A DNA stretch of 64,000 nucleotides, taken from Glycomyces fuscus. Its GTDB lineage: Bacteria > Actinomycetota > Actinomycetes > Streptosporangiales > Streptosporangiaceae. Positions 26,683 through 36,481 of the stretch are shown piece by piece (position 1 is the stretch's first letter; every line of letters begins with the position of its first letter). The position numbers and the translations under genes were made by a program. The stretch is from positions 124,001-188,000 of the forward strand of contig NYMS01000029.1 of the NCBI GenBank assembly GCA_002529455.1, given 5' to 3'. The notes beneath the pieces are model-generated. The model worked only from the letters and a program-made list of their open reading frames with translations. It made no database searches and had not been told where the DNA came from.

Positions 26683-28080
26683 CCGCACCGGACTCCCCTC
26701 CCCGCACCCGCTGCGGACGCGCCCTGCGCTGGAGCCCCGTGACCTGGCCCGAGGGGCCGATCTGCATGACCTGCCGGACCTGGGCCCTGGAGACCCACGG
26801 CACCTGTGCCGACTGCGGGACCGGGCGCATGCTTCCCGGCCTCACCCACGACGGTGAAGGACGGCTCTGCACCGACCGCGCTGACATCCCGGGCTGCTAC
26901 ATCTGCAATCGCTGCGGACAGGAAGGCTGGATCCAGCGCAAGGGCACCTGGTCGCGCTGCGTGCTGACAGAACGGCTCGACGACCTCCTCGACGACGGCA
27001 CCGGCCGCATCCGGCCTGAGCTGGTTCCCCTCTATGCCGGGCTGCGCCAGGCCGGACACCCCCGCACCCTGTTCACCTGGACGGGCAGGGACTACGTTCA
27101 GCGGCTCCTTCGCCTGTTCGCCCGGGGCCGGACTCCTCTCACCCATGAGGGGCTGAACCGGCTCGCCCCGCCGCGCGCGGTGGCCTACCTGCGCGACCTG
27201 CTGATGCACTACGGCGTCCTGCCCCGCCTCGACCGGCACCTGGTCTTCTTCGAGCTCTGCCTGGAGCAGTGGCTCGCCGCCATCGACGACCAGGGGCACC
27301 GGGAGCTGCTGGAGCGCTTCGCCTCCTGGGACATCCTGGGCTCCCTCAGGGCCGCTGCCAACCGCACAGGAGTGGGCGCCAGCCGGGACCGCAACGCCCG
27401 TCGCATGCTCCGCAAGGCGGAGGGGTTCCTGGACCGGGTCGACGATCGCGGCACGGACCTCGCCCCCTGCACGCAGTCCGACCTGGACGCCTGGCACGCC
27501 GAGGCGTTTCTCGCCCGCCGCCCCGCTCAGAAGTTCCTGCGCTGGGCCATGTCCTCACGGCTGATGCCGCGGCTGGTCATCCCGCACCGCAGCACGGCCA
27601 ACCCGGTCCCCATCGGCCACGACAAGCGGATGGAGCTGCTGCGCCGGGCGGTCGAGGGCGAGGAGCTGGACCTGCTGGACCGGGTGGTCGTGATGCTGGC
27701 GCTGCTGTTCGCCCAACCCTTCAGCCGGATCTGTCGGCTCGCTCCCGACGACCTGGTCGAGGAGGACGGACGGCTCAGCATCCGGTTCGGTGAACCGTTC
27801 GCCGAGCCTGACCACAGCGACCAACCCCGGGGCGCGCTGGCTCTTCCCCGGGCGCCGGGCCGGCCAGCCGATGGACACCAGCACGCTCGCCCGCCGGATG
27901 CGCAAGAACGGGCTCCCGACCTTCCACGAGCGAACAGCGGCCATCCGCCGGCTCGTGCTCCAGGCCCCGGCACCGGTCGTTGCCCGGATGCTCGGTTACC
28001 ACCGCGTTCACATCACCGCGCTCGCCGCCGAGGCGGAGAGCCCGTGGTCTCACTACGCCCCTGACGACCACCCAGAGTGA
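26679..28080 (+). pseudogene. zinc-ribbon recombinase-associated protein, one frameshift
   Basis: GTG 26679. N-terminal Cys clusters (CMTCRTWALETHGTCADCG, CYICNRCGQEGW) suggest a zinc ribbon; a helical middle follows (YVQRLLRLFARG, YLRDLLMHYGVLPRLDRHL); the C-terminus resembles the end of phage-integrase-like proteins (AIRRLVLQAPAPVVARMLGY). At about 27815 the phase changes: the first frame runs into Pro/Arg nonsense while the true sequence TNPGARWLFPGRRAGQPMD continues one frame over to 28080. Otherwise nearly full length. A shorter relic of a homologue lies at 21560-21802. Confidence 0.7.
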
Positions 28081-28152
28081 AACAAGAGGCGGGGAGAGAC
28101 GAGCCCCCTGGATACACTGCACCCCACCCCACCCCGACCGGAGGTCCTCTCA

Positions 28153-28680
28153 GTGTTACCTGCACGAGTATTCGCCGTTGCCCCGCTGGCTCTGGTGATT
28201 CTCGCCCTGTCCGGGTGCTCTTTCTGGGGCTGCACCGACACAACGGCGGAGCGCGGTAAGGCCGGTGCCAGTGTGGAGGTCGTGGACACGGATGGGCAGC
28301 CTCTCGGCGTCACCGCAGTGGTCGTTGACTGGCGCCTTGAACCCCACCCGCAAGTGCCCTCCGAAGGTGACCGGGTCCACTTCTACTTTCGCTTCGACGG
28401 CGCCGACGAGTATTCCGACCCCGCAGTGGACGCCTGCGCGGTCGACAAGGAGCGTGTGGCGTTGGGGTGTCAGACGGTTTACTCGTCCCAGGCGTTCGGG
28501 CCGGCCGACGATCCCCCCACGGGCGACGACTGGCTCGTCGTCGAGCACCCTGAGCAGGTTGCCGAAGTGTTGTTGATCCCCAATGACCAGTCCTACGACC
28601 GCCCCACCTGTGAAATGGACATCAAGGACGGTGGCGGGATGCATCCTCCGGAACCACCCAGCAGGGGGGACCAGCTGTAG
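28153..28680 (+). CDS. predicted lipoprotein with TTA second codon
   Basis: 175 residues from GTG 28153, with GGAGGTCCTCTC upstream. Signal peptide with lipobox LSGCSF (lipid Cys at about 22). The mature part has an immunoglobulin-like pattern (VEVVDTDGQPLGVTAVVV, DRVHFYFRFDG) and two further Cys that could pair. Family not recognised. Codon 2 is TTA, a rare Leu codon in this GC-rich genome; in filamentous actinomycetes TTA genes depend on the bldA tRNA and are often developmentally controlled. It follows the integrase debris and may have arrived with it. Confidence 0.7.
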   Translation: MLPARVFAVAPLALVILALSGCSFWGCTDTTAERGKAGASVEVVDTDGQPLGVTAVVVDWRLEPHPQVPSEGDRVHFYFRFDGADEYSDPAVDACAVDKERVALGCQTVYSSQAFGPADDPPTGDDWLVVEHPEQVAEVLLIPNDQSYDRPTCEMDIKDGGGMHPPEPPSRGDQL

Positions 28681-28770
28681 GGAGGTCAAGGCGGTTGAAC
28701 GCGTCGGCGACCCACCGACCCGGGCCCGGTCCCGCCTTCGCCGAACGGACCCGGGACGACCGCCGGGAGG

Positions 28771-29799
28771 TCAGCCGCCGTTGGACTGACGGATCCCTTC
28801 GGCGAGCGCGTCGAACCTGTAGACGAACCCGCCGTCGTCCCCGCTGACCGTCATGTAGGCGTCGGTCGTGCCCGGCGCGATGGCGACGTTCGTCGCCGAG
28901 TCCAGCCCCCCGGCGGCGTCGGGGGGCACGCCGACCGTCATGAGGTGCTCGCCGGTCGAGCCGTACACGAAGATCCTCGGCTGGCCGTGAACGGCCTGGT
29001 AGAGGTTCCCGGCGGCGTCCACCGCGATGGAGTCGACCCGGCTCGTGCCGCCGTCGAAGTGGATCGCGGGGTGGGAGGTCTCCACCTCGGTCCCGTCCTC
29101 GTTGAGCGCGAGGTAGTCGACGCGGTTCGCGGCGTGCTGGCCGACCCACAGGCCGGCGAAGTCCTCGCTGAACGAGATGCCGTTCGGCGCGGGCAGCTCC
29201 TCGGCCAGGACGGTCGCCTCGGCCGTGTCCCGGTCGATGCGCACGACCCTGCCCCGGGGCTCCCACGCCGGGTCGGAGTAACCGGTCGAGTCGCTGACGT
29301 ACATGTTCCCGGCCTCGTCGAAGGCCAGGTCGTCCGGGTTCATGGGTGTCCCGTCGACGTCCCCGGAGAAGAACGTGGCCCGGTCCTCCCCGTCCGGGGT
29401 GATGCTGTCGATCCTCCCGCCGGCGAAGTCGGTCAGGTACAGGCGGTCGTCGTGGGGGCTGAACTGCGCGGACGTGTACGCGCTGGCGTCGTCGGTGAAC
29501 ACCGTGGCCACCTCCCGGGAGTCGGTGTCCACCCTGAGCACCTTGGGCTCCCCGGCGGGGGCTGTGACGTCGACGACGACCAGGCGCCCGTCGGCGTCGA
29601 AGACCGGGCCCTCGAGCAGGGTCATCCCCGTCTCCTCGTGGACGGAGGTGACCTGGACCAGGAGTTCGGCGGTGCGCTCGGCGCCCTGGTCCTCACTCGT
29701 GGCGGCGTCGGAGCATCCCGACGCCGCGCCGGCCAGGACCAGCGCGGCGAGCGCGCGGACGGCCACCGTCCGTCGCGGCCTGTGGCGGTGCGGTTCCAT
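28771..29799 (-). CDS. SMP-30/gluconolactonase-like secreted lactonase, lipoprotein
   Basis: 342 residues. Lipobox SGCS (Cys about residue 29). Six-bladed beta-propeller pattern with repeated blade motifs (GPVFDADGRLVVVDV, DDRLYLTDFAGGRIDSI, NPDDLAFDEAGNMYVSD, PNGISFSEDFAGLWV, VDSIAVDAAGNLYQAV, ATNVAIAPGTTDAYMTV). The conserved metal-ligand positions (Glu in blade 1, Asn in NPDD and PNGIS, Asp in VDSIAVD) fit SMP-30/Drp35-type calcium-dependent lactonases. It lies 88 bases after the Baeyer-Villiger monooxygenase, in the same direction, so it may hydrolyse the lactone made by that enzyme. Confidence 0.8.
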   Translation of the reverse strand: MEPHRHRPRRTVAVRALAALVLAGAASGCSDAATSEDQGAERTAELLVQVTSVHEETGMTLLEGPVFDADGRLVVVDVTAPAGEPKVLRVDTDSREVATVFTDDASAYTSAQFSPHDDRLYLTDFAGGRIDSITPDGEDRATFFSGDVDGTPMNPDDLAFDEAGNMYVSDSTGYSDPAWEPRGRVVRIDRDTAEATVLAEELPAPNGISFSEDFAGLWVGQHAANRVDYLALNEDGTEVETSHPAIHFDGGTSRVDSIAVDAAGNLYQAVHGQPRIFVYGSTGEHLMTVGVPPDAAGGLDSATNVAIAPGTTDAYMTVSGDDGGFVYRFDALAEGIRQSNGG

Positions 29800-29887
29800 A
29801 CGGTTCCCTTGGGGTCTCGGGGGCGGTGGGGCGTGGGGGAGGACGTCCGTGGTCGGGAGGACGACCGGGTGGGGCGGTCGTGCGGGC

Positions 29888-31705
29888 CTACGGCTTCGCG
29901 CCCAGGACCTCGTGCATGCGGCTCTCGCGCCACTCCTCGAGCAGCCGGTGGAAGGCCACGGGGCCGGGGCCGTAGGAGAAGCCGCCGCGGACGCCGGCGC
30001 CCTCGCGGTTGTAGTAGCCGGGCGTGCACTCCGCCTGGAACGCGGAGTTGTCGTGCGCGCTCTCCCGTACGGTCCGCCCCCACGCGTCGGCCGCCTCCCG
30101 TGAGGGCTCCACCACCGAGGCCCCGGCCCTGCGGGCCCCCGCGATGACGGCGGCGATGTGCCCCGCCTGCTCCAGCAGGATGTGCGCGAAGTTCACGGAG
30201 TTGGCGTTCTGCAGCGAACCCAGGTGGAACAGGTTGGGGAACCCGTTGCTGTAGAAGCCGTGCAGCGTCCGGGGCCCCCGGCTCCAGGAGGCGAGCAGGT
30301 CCTGTCCGCCGCGGCCGCGGACCGGCAGCGTGCCCGACATCACGCCGGAGACGCCGACGTCGAACCCGGTGGCGAAGACGACGCAGTCGACGGGGTGGGC
30401 GGCCTCGCCGACGACGATCGAGTCCTCGGTCATGCGGGTGATGCCGCCGTGGTCGGCGGTGTCGACGAGGGTGACGTTGGGCCGGTTGAAGGTCTGGAGG
30501 TAGTGGTCGCTGAAGCAGGGCCGTTTGCACATGTAGCGGTACCAGGGTTTGAGCAGTTCGGCCGTGGCCGGATCGTCGACGACCTCGTCCACGCGTGCCC
30601 GGATCTGGTTCATCTTCCGCGCGTCGGCGAGCTCGTCGATCCGCTCGCGCTCCTGCGGGGGCAGGCCGGTGTCCAGCCTGCCGGTGATCATCTTGCGTTG
30701 GAGCCTTGCCGTGGACGTCCAGCCGTCCTGGATCAGGTCGGTCTCGACCTGCTCGCCGGAGAGGATTCCCAGAAGGTTGTCCATGCGCTCGCGCTGCCAG
30801 CCGGGCTTGAGGGAGGCGGCCCACTCCGGGTCGGTGGGGCGGTTGTCGCGCACGTCCACCGAGGACGGGGTGCGCTGGAACACGTACAGGTGCTGGGCGT
30901 CGCGTCCCAGGTGCGGGATGACCTGGACACCGGTCGCCCCGGTGCCCACGACCGCGACCCGTTTGTCGGCGAGGCCGTCCAGGCCGCCGTTCTGGTCGCC
31001 GCCGGTGTAGCCGTAGTCCCATCGGCTGGTGTGGAAGGTGTGGCCCCTGAAGGTGTCGATCCCCGGGATGCCCGGCAGCTTGGGCTGGGTCAGCGTGCCC
31101 GAGGAGGTGATGACGAACCGCGCGCGCATCCGGTCGCCGCGATCGGTCGCGACCAGCCACTCGTCCGCCTCCTCGTCCCAGTCCAGGGAGGTGGCGCGTG
31201 TGTGGAACAGGGCGTCGCGGTACAGGTCGAAGGTGTCGGCGATCGCCACGGCGTGGCGGCGGATCTCCTCGCCGGGGGCGTAGCGCCACTTCGGTACGTA
31301 GCCGACCTCCTCCAACAGGGGCATGTAGGAGTAGGACTCGATGTCGCAGTGGATTCCCGGATAGCGGTTCCAGTACCAGGTCCCGCCGAAGTCGCCGGCC
31401 TCGTCCATCATCCGGATCGACTCGACACCGGCCTGGCGCAGCCGCGCACCGGTGGTGAGGCCGCCGAAGCCGCCGCCGATCACGAGCACCTCCACGGTGT
31501 CGGTCAGCGGCTCGCGCTCGGCGCGGGGGGTGTAGGGGTCCTTGGCGTAGTAGCCGAACTCGCCCGAGGCCGAGCGGTACTGGGCCGCGCCGTCGGGGCG
31601 GATCCGGCGGTCGCGCTCGCGGGCGTACCTGGCCCGCAGCGCGTCGAGGTCGATCTCCTCGGTGCGGGCGTCGGTGTCGGCGGTCTCGTCGGCGGCCGTG
31701 CTCAT
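29888..31705 (-). CDS. Baeyer-Villiger flavin monooxygenase
   Basis: 605 residues from ATG 31705. First Rossmann fold [17 protein letters not shown] (residues about 77-93, FAD), then [19 protein letters not shown], the Baeyer-Villiger fingerprint [13 protein letters not shown] (about 225-240), and the second Rossmann fold [13 protein letters not shown] (NADPH). The length and the YPGxxCDxxSxxY motif match class B type I monooxygenases that turn ketones into esters or lactones with NADPH and O2. Downstream neighbour is a lactonase; upstream is an MFS transporter read the same way. The roughly 40 residues upstream of MSTAAD are unconserved and left out. Confidence 0.9.
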   Translation of the reverse strand: MSTAADETADTDARTEEIDLDALRARYARERDRRIRPDGAAQYRSASGEFGYYAKDPYTPRAEREPLTDTVEVLVIGGGFGGLTTGARLRQAGVESIRMMDEAGDFGGTWYWNRYPGIHCDIESYSYMPLLEEVGYVPKWRYAPGEEIRRHAVAIADTFDLYRDALFHTRATSLDWDEEADEWLVATDRGDRMRARFVITSSGTLTQPKLPGIPGIDTFRGHTFHTSRWDYGYTGGDQNGGLDGLADKRVAVVGTGATGVQVIPHLGRDAQHLYVFQRTPSSVDVRDNRPTDPEWAASLKPGWQRERMDNLLGILSGEQVETDLIQDGWTSTARLQRKMITGRLDTGLPPQERERIDELADARKMNQIRARVDEVVDDPATAELLKPWYRYMCKRPCFSDHYLQTFNRPNVTLVDTADHGGITRMTEDSIVVGEAAHPVDCVVFATGFDVGVSGVMSGTLPVRGRGGQDLLASWSRGPRTLHGFYSNGFPNLFHLGSLQNANSVNFAHILLEQAGHIAAVIAGARRAGASVVEPSREAADAWGRTVRESAHDNSAFQAECTPGYYNREGAGVRGGFSYGPGPVAFHRLLEEWRESRMHEVLGAKP

Positions 31706-31862
31706 GTGCGGTCCTCTCTGTGTCGCCCCCACGGCCTCGGGCACGGGTCGCGGCCGGGGCCGTGGGAGGGTCGGTGGTCGCTGCGTGGCCCGGGCGCTTC
31801 GTGCCCGGGTGGTGCTCCGCTCCACGGCGGGAGGGGGGTCGCCCGCCCGGCTCGTGCCGGGG

Positions 31863-33344
31863 TCAGGCGCCGCGGGTGGCGGGGGCGGGGGACGCGTGTG
31901 CGGGCTCGGTGTCGGCCGCGGAGGCGTCCCGGCGTCGGGGAAGGAAGGCGGCGACGGTGAAGGCGGCGAGTGCGGCGAGGGCGCCCAGGCCCAGGAGCAG
32001 GGTGAAGGCGTCCCGGGAGGGGAAGACCTCTCCGCCCGCGGTCATGGTCACGTTCGCGATGACCACGCCCGCGACGGCGCTGGCCACGGAGGTGCCGATG
32101 GAGCGCATCAGGGTGTTGAGGCTGTTGGCCGCGGCGGTCTCCGACCGGGGAACGGCCGCCATGACCAGGGCGGGCATGGCTCCGTAGGCCAGGCCCACAC
32201 CCGCTCCGATGACGGTGGAGGCGAGCATGAGCTGCCAGATACCGGACATGAGGACCAGGCTCAGGCCGTAGCCGAGCGCGACCAGCAGGGCGCCGGCCAT
32301 CAGGGTCGTCTTCGGGCCCCTGGTGCGGGAGATGCGCGCCGAGACCGGGGACATCGCCATCATCACCAGCCCGTTCGGCGCCATCACCAGGCCCGCGACC
32401 AGGATCGTCTGTCCGAAGCCGTAACCCGTGGCCTCCGGCATCTGGAGCAGCTGCGGGACGACCAGGGACATGGCGAACATGGAGAAGCCGAACACCAGGG
32501 AGGCGGCGTTGGTGAGCAGGACCTGGCGCCGCACGCTGACGCGCAGGTCGACCAGCGGGTGCGGTGCGCGCAGCTCCCACCAGCCCCACACCAGGAGCAC
32601 CGCGGCCGCGGCGGCGAGCATGGCGCCGGGGACACCGCTGCCCCAGCCCCAGTCCGAGCCCTTGGAGACCGCGAGGAGCAGCAGGAGCAGCGCGACGGAC
32701 AGGCCCGCCGATCCGGGTAGGTCGAACCTGCCGCCCGCGCGAACCCCGGCGTCGGGGACCAGGGCGCGGACCAGTACGGCGGCCGTGGCCGCCAGCGCCG
32801 CGGCGACCCAGAACAGCACGTGCCAGTCCGCCTCCTGCACGACGAGGGCGGCGGCGGGCAGGCCGAGCGCGCCTCCCACCCCGAGCGAGGCGCTCATCAG
32901 AGCGGTCGCCCCGCCGAGTCGCTCGGGGGGCAGCACGTCGCGCATGAGGCTGATGCCCAGGGGGATGACCCCGGCGGCCAGGCCCTGGAGGACGCGTCCG
33001 GCCACCATCGGTGCCAGGCTGGTGGACAGGGCGCAGAGTACCGAGCCGGCCACGAGGACCGCGAGGCTCAACAGCAGCATGCGGCGCTTGCCGTACATGT
33101 CGCCCAGGCGGCCGACCGTCGGGGTGGCGACCGCGGCCGCGAGCAGGGTGGCGGTGACCGCCCACGCCGTGTCACCCGCGGTGGCGCCCAACAGGTCGGG
33201 CAGTACGGGGACGAGCGGGATGACCAGGGTCTGCATGAGCGAGACGACGATTCCGCCGAAGGCCAGGACGGCGACGATCACGTTCGGCCGTACGGGAGGA
33301 CCAGCGTCACCGGGTGCTGCTGTTCCGCCAGGGGCATGGGTCAT
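31863..33344 (-). CDS. MFS drug:H+ antiporter (DHA2-like)
   Basis: 493 residues with about 14 predicted transmembrane helices. Motif A between helices 2 and 3 is GRLGDMYGKRRMLL; motif C-like GISLMRDVLPPERLGGATALMSASLG follows. Closest in layout to DHA2 multidrug exporters. The start MTHAPGG at 33344 precedes the first helix correctly; frame upstream is antisense noise. It heads a same-strand group with the monooxygenase and lactonase, and is divergent from a TetR gene with a palindrome (33387-33406) in its promoter, so it is probably TetR-repressed and ligand-induced. Confidence 0.88.
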   Translation of the reverse strand: MTHAPGGTAAPGDAGPPVRPNVIVAVLAFGGIVVSLMQTLVIPLVPVLPDLLGATAGDTAWAVTATLLAAAVATPTVGRLGDMYGKRRMLLLSLAVLVAGSVLCALSTSLAPMVAGRVLQGLAAGVIPLGISLMRDVLPPERLGGATALMSASLGVGGALGLPAAALVVQEADWHVLFWVAAALAATAAVLVRALVPDAGVRAGGRFDLPGSAGLSVALLLLLLAVSKGSDWGWGSGVPGAMLAAAAAVLLVWGWWELRAPHPLVDLRVSVRRQVLLTNAASLVFGFSMFAMSLVVPQLLQMPEATGYGFGQTILVAGLVMAPNGLVMMAMSPVSARISRTRGPKTTLMAGALLVALGYGLSLVLMSGIWQLMLASTVIGAGVGLAYGAMPALVMAAVPRSETAAANSLNTLMRSIGTSVASAVAGVVIANVTMTAGGEVFPSRDAFTLLLGLGALAALAAFTVAAFLPRRRDASAADTEPAHASPAPATRGA

Positions 33345-33386
33345 GGAGTGGATCCCCGTTTCCGGACGTACGAAAGCGCCCACTTT

Positions 33387-33406
33387 TAAGTCAGGCGCAT
33401 GACTTA
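33387..33406. promoter_or_regulatory. operator TAAGTCA-N6-TGACTTA
   Basis: Perfect 7-base arms around GGCGCA, 43 bases upstream of the MFS start, in the MFS-TetR intergenic region. Typical of a TetR-family operator covering the promoter of the MFS-monooxygenase-lactonase group. Confidence 0.7.
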
Positions 33407-33609
33407 TGTTAACAGTACGTACCCGGACGACCCCTGTTTCCGGGGTGGGGAGTGAGGAGGAGCACATCGGGCGGACCGCCCGGCGACGGCGCCCGGGCTC
33501 CCGCGAGGAGCGCCCGTGCCCGCCGCGTCCGGCACCGGGCCCGAGGGCGGGTCCGGTGCCGGACGACGCCGGTGAGGGGCCGGAATCCGATACCGGTACG
33601 GTGGCCCCT

Positions 33610-34299
33610 ATGAATGGCAGGGTGACGAGGTCGGACCGGGTGGCCGCGACGCGGGAGACGCTTCTGGCCGCGGCGGAGCGGCTCTTCGCCGAGCACGGAC
33701 TCGCCGCTGTCTCCAACCGCCAGATCAGCCAGGAGGCGGGACAGGGCAACAACACGGCGGTCAGTTACCACTTCGGTTCCAAGGCCGGTCTGGTCCGCGC
33801 GATCGTGCGCAGGCACACCGAACAGATCGAGAGGATACGCCTCCGCATGGTGCGGGGATTCGAAGGCTCCACCGAGGTGAGGGACTGGATCGCCTGCATG
33901 GTGGAGCCCTTCGCCCAGCATCTCGCCGACCTGGGCACGCCCACGTGGTACGGAAGGTTCAGCGCCCAGGCCATGGGCGACCTCGTCTACCGCGAGACCG
34001 TGGCCCAGGAGGCACTCAACTCCCCTTCCCTGGCCCGTGCGGGAGAAGAGCTGTACAGGTGCCTTCCCGACCTGCCGACCGAGGTCCGCAGGGAACGCCA
34101 GGACATGGCGCGTCATCTCATGGTCCACACGATCGCCGAGCGCGAGCGCGCCCTGGCCGAGGGGGGCGACACCCCCAGGGACTCCTGGCACCGGGCCGCC
34201 GTCGGGCTGACCGACGCCCTCACCGGACTCTGGCTCGCCCCGGTCACCGAGCTCCCAGCGCGGTCCGGACAGGAGGCCGTGCGCCCCGAGCGGCGCTGA
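33610..34299 (+). CDS. TetR-family regulator
   Basis: 229 residues. HTH near the N-terminus: TRETLLAAAERLFAEHGLAAVSNRQISQEAG then NTAVSYHFGSKAGLVRAIV. The ligand domain is helical with no recognisable ligand signature. Divergent from the MFS transporter gene about 265 bases away and the likely owner of the TAAGTCA-N6-TGACTTA operator. The ATG at 33610 starts directly before the basic N-terminal arm MNGRVTRSDRV; longer in-frame upstream sequence is Arg/Pro-rich noise. Confidence 0.87.
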   Translation: MNGRVTRSDRVAATRETLLAAAERLFAEHGLAAVSNRQISQEAGQGNNTAVSYHFGSKAGLVRAIVRRHTEQIERIRLRMVRGFEGSTEVRDWIACMVEPFAQHLADLGTPTWYGRFSAQAMGDLVYRETVAQEALNSPSLARAGEELYRCLPDLPTEVRRERQDMARHLMVHTIAERERALAEGGDTPRDSWHRAAVGLTDALTGLWLAPVTELPARSGQEAVRPERR

Positions 34300-34508
34300 G
34301 CCCTCGCGCGAGGTGTGGCGGCACGGGGTCCCAGGACGGTCGGGTCCTGCTCACCCACCGGCACGGCGGCCCCCGCTCGCGACCGCGGCGGGTTGACCAC
34401 GGACACCACGGTCCACTGTGCCGCGAGGCGCGACGCCCTGACGCTGGAGCAGCGTGGCTTCGGGGCGGAGGGGCGAACAGGACTGACCGTCCCCGTCCGC
34501 GCCGCGGA

Positions 34509-35585
34509 TCAGCTCCGCGGGTGGGGCAGGAGCACGACCTTGCCGACCACGGTGCCCGACTCGGCCAGCGCCATGGCCGCTGCGACCTCGGACAGGGGGA
34601 GCCTGGCCGCGATCCGCGGAGTGAGCGCGCCCCGGGCGTGCAGACCGAGGACGGTGCCCAGGTCACGGGCGAGGTCGCGCCGGTAGCGCTCCGGGTGGCG
34701 CTTGCCCTGCCAGAGGTTGAAGAAGTGGGCGCCGCGCCCGTTGGGCAGGGCGTTCCACCACAGCAGGCGGGCGAACAGCTTCAGCACGGGGAGCATGGGG
34801 TTGCCCGGGACGTCGCGGGTGGCGGCGGTCCCGTAGGACACCAGGGTGCCGCCGCGGGCCACGTGGGCGAAGGAGGCGGTGATGCCCGGCCCGCCCACGT
34901 GGTCGAAGACCGCCCGCACCCCGTTCGGGGCCAGCTCGCGGATCCTGGTGTGCAGGTCGGGGTCGCGGTAGTCCACGGGGACGGCGCCCAGTGCGCGGAC
35001 GGCCTCCGTGTGGCGGGCCGAGGCGGTTCCGATGACGGTGGCGCCCGCGTGCCGGGCGAGCTGGACGAGCAGCGACCCCACTCCGCCGTTGGCGCCCAGG
35101 ACCAGGACGGTGTCCCCGGCGCGGACCCGGGCGAGCCGGTGGAGCATGCGGTGGGCGGTCACCCCGTTGACGACCAGGGCCTCGGCCTCGGCGGGGTCGA
35201 CCCCCTCGGGCACCGGGACCAGGTCGGCGGCGGGCAGGACGATCCTGGTGGTCCAGGCGCCGGTCTTGGTCAGGGCGGCGTACCGGCGGCCGACCAGGGA
35301 GGGGTCCGTTCCGGGGCCGACCTCGGTGACCGTGCCGACGAGGTCGTAGCCGGGGACGAACGGGAAGGGCGGCTGGTCGAAGTACTTGCCCCTGCGCATC
35401 TGCTGTTCGGCGAAGGACACCCCGGTGGCCTCGACCCGGACGGCGGCCTCGCCGGGACCGGGGGAGTCCGGGGTCCGGCGGCGGATCTCCAGCCCCTCGG
35501 GGGAGACGGTGCCCGGAAGCAGGACCTCGACGGTCTCCCGGTGGGCGGTGGAGGCGGCGGTCGTGCTCGGGTCGTGCGGTTCCAT
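34509..35585 (-). CDS. MDR-superfamily NADPH:quinone oxidoreductase-like protein
   Basis: 358 residues from ATG 35585. GroES-like domain (SFAEQQMRRGKYFDQPPFPFVPGYDLVGTV) and Rossmann domain with LGANGGVGSLLVQLARHAGA (about 175-195). The structural- and catalytic-zinc Cys residues of true alcohol dehydrogenases are absent, so it is a zinc-independent quinone/enone reductase. An in-frame ATG at 35729 also has a strong Shine-Dalgarno (AAAGGAG) and would add 48 Pro/Arg-rich residues; family alignment favours 35585, but the upstream start cannot be excluded. Likely regulated by the TetR gene just upstream. Confidence 0.85.
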   Translation of the reverse strand: MEPHDPSTTAASTAHRETVEVLLPGTVSPEGLEIRRRTPDSPGPGEAAVRVEATGVSFAEQQMRRGKYFDQPPFPFVPGYDLVGTVTEVGPGTDPSLVGRRYAALTKTGAWTTRIVLPAADLVPVPEGVDPAEAEALVVNGVTAHRMLHRLARVRAGDTVLVLGANGGVGSLLVQLARHAGATVIGTASARHTEAVRALGAVPVDYRDPDLHTRIRELAPNGVRAVFDHVGGPGITASFAHVARGGTLVSYGTAATRDVPGNPMLPVLKLFARLLWWNALPNGRGAHFFNLWQGKRHPERYRRDLARDLGTVLGLHARGALTPRIAARLPLSEVAAAMALAESGTVVGKVVLLPHPRS

Positions 35586-35896
35586 GGTGTTCTCCGTGGG
35601 ACGTGGGGCGGGCCCGGCCGGGCGGTGGGTCCGGTCCGGTGTGCCGGGTACGGAGGCGGCGGACGGGTCCGGGGGAGCGCAGGCGGAACGCCGGGAGGCC
35701 TCTTCCTCACCCGGTCTGGCTCGGTTCATGCCGGAACTCCTTTTGTTTGTGACTGGTCACTTACAAGCACGGGCCGAAAAGAGCGCCGCGAACGGCGCGG
35801 GGTGACGGGACGGGCTCCGGGCCGGAGCCGGCCCCGGCCGGGGGCGCGGTGGCCGCCGTGCCCGAGACGACGGGGTCGTGGCGGCGCCCGGCGCCC
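35586..35896. other. leader region of oxidoreductase with operator-like palindrome
   Basis: About 310 bases between the oxidoreductase and TetR genes. It holds the alternative start at 35729 and an imperfect palindrome at 35743-35766; otherwise nothing supported. Confidence 0.5.
35743..35766. promoter_or_regulatory. imperfect palindrome around GTGAC-TG-GTCAC
   Basis: TTGT-TT-GTGAC-TG-GTCAC-TT-ACAA; arms match except for two positions. It abuts the strong Shine-Dalgarno of the 35729 start. Shares the GTGA/TCAC half-sites with the TetR site at 36482-36499, so the same TetR protein may bind both. Confidence 0.55.
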
Positions 35897-36478
35897 TCAC
35901 CTGCCTCCGGGGGCTGGGGGGACGTGGGTCATGCCCTTGGTGAGCGTGCGCGCCCAGGGGGAGTCGAGTCCGTCCAGGTCCAGGGCGGCGATCAGGTGGC
36001 AGAGCAGTCCCATGGCCACGAAGTACTGGACCTGGTCGCGGGAGCCGCCGGAGAGCTCGTGGGCGAGGGTGACGGCTCCCGCGTAGCCGCGCCGCATGGT
36101 CTCGCGGATCTCGGGGACGTCGCTCGCGCTCTGGGCGTGGACCTGGATCATGAGCAGGTCCCGGTCGGCGATGAGGGAGGCGTAGGCGTCGCCCATCGCC
36201 TCCAGGACCTGGGGGGCGGGGGCGCCCTCGGCGCTCTCCGCGCCCTTGCGCAACGCCCCTTCGACGAGGGCGAAGCACCGCTCCAGGGTCGCCGTGAACA
36301 GGCCCAGCTTGTTGCGGAACAGCCGGAAGACGTAGGCCTGCGAGATGCCCGCGGCCTCGGCGATGTCCGTCACCGGGGTGGCGTGGTACCCCGAGCGCGC
36401 GAAGGCGGGGAGCGCGTGCGTCAGGATGACGGCGCGCCGTGCCTCGGCGGTGGAGCGGGGTGCTTCGTTCGTGCTCAT
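35897..36478 (-). CDS. TetR-family regulator
   Basis: 193 residues from ATG 36478. HTH: EARRAVILTHALPAFARSGYHATPVTDIAEAAG, then SQAYVFRLFRNKLGLFTATL. Stop is 311 bases from the oxidoreductase start, same strand, and a perfect palindrome lies immediately upstream of its own start, which suggests autoregulation and control of the oxidoreductase. Ligand unknown; quinone or electrophile sensing is plausible from the neighbour. Confidence 0.87.
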   Translation of the reverse strand: MSTNEAPRSTAEARRAVILTHALPAFARSGYHATPVTDIAEAAGISQAYVFRLFRNKLGLFTATLERCFALVEGALRKGAESAEGAPAPQVLEAMGDAYASLIADRDLLMIQVHAQSASDVPEIRETMRRGYAGAVTLAHELSGGSRDQVQYFVAMGLLCHLIAALDLDGLDSPWARTLTKGMTHVPPAPGGR

Positions 36479-36481
36479 GTA

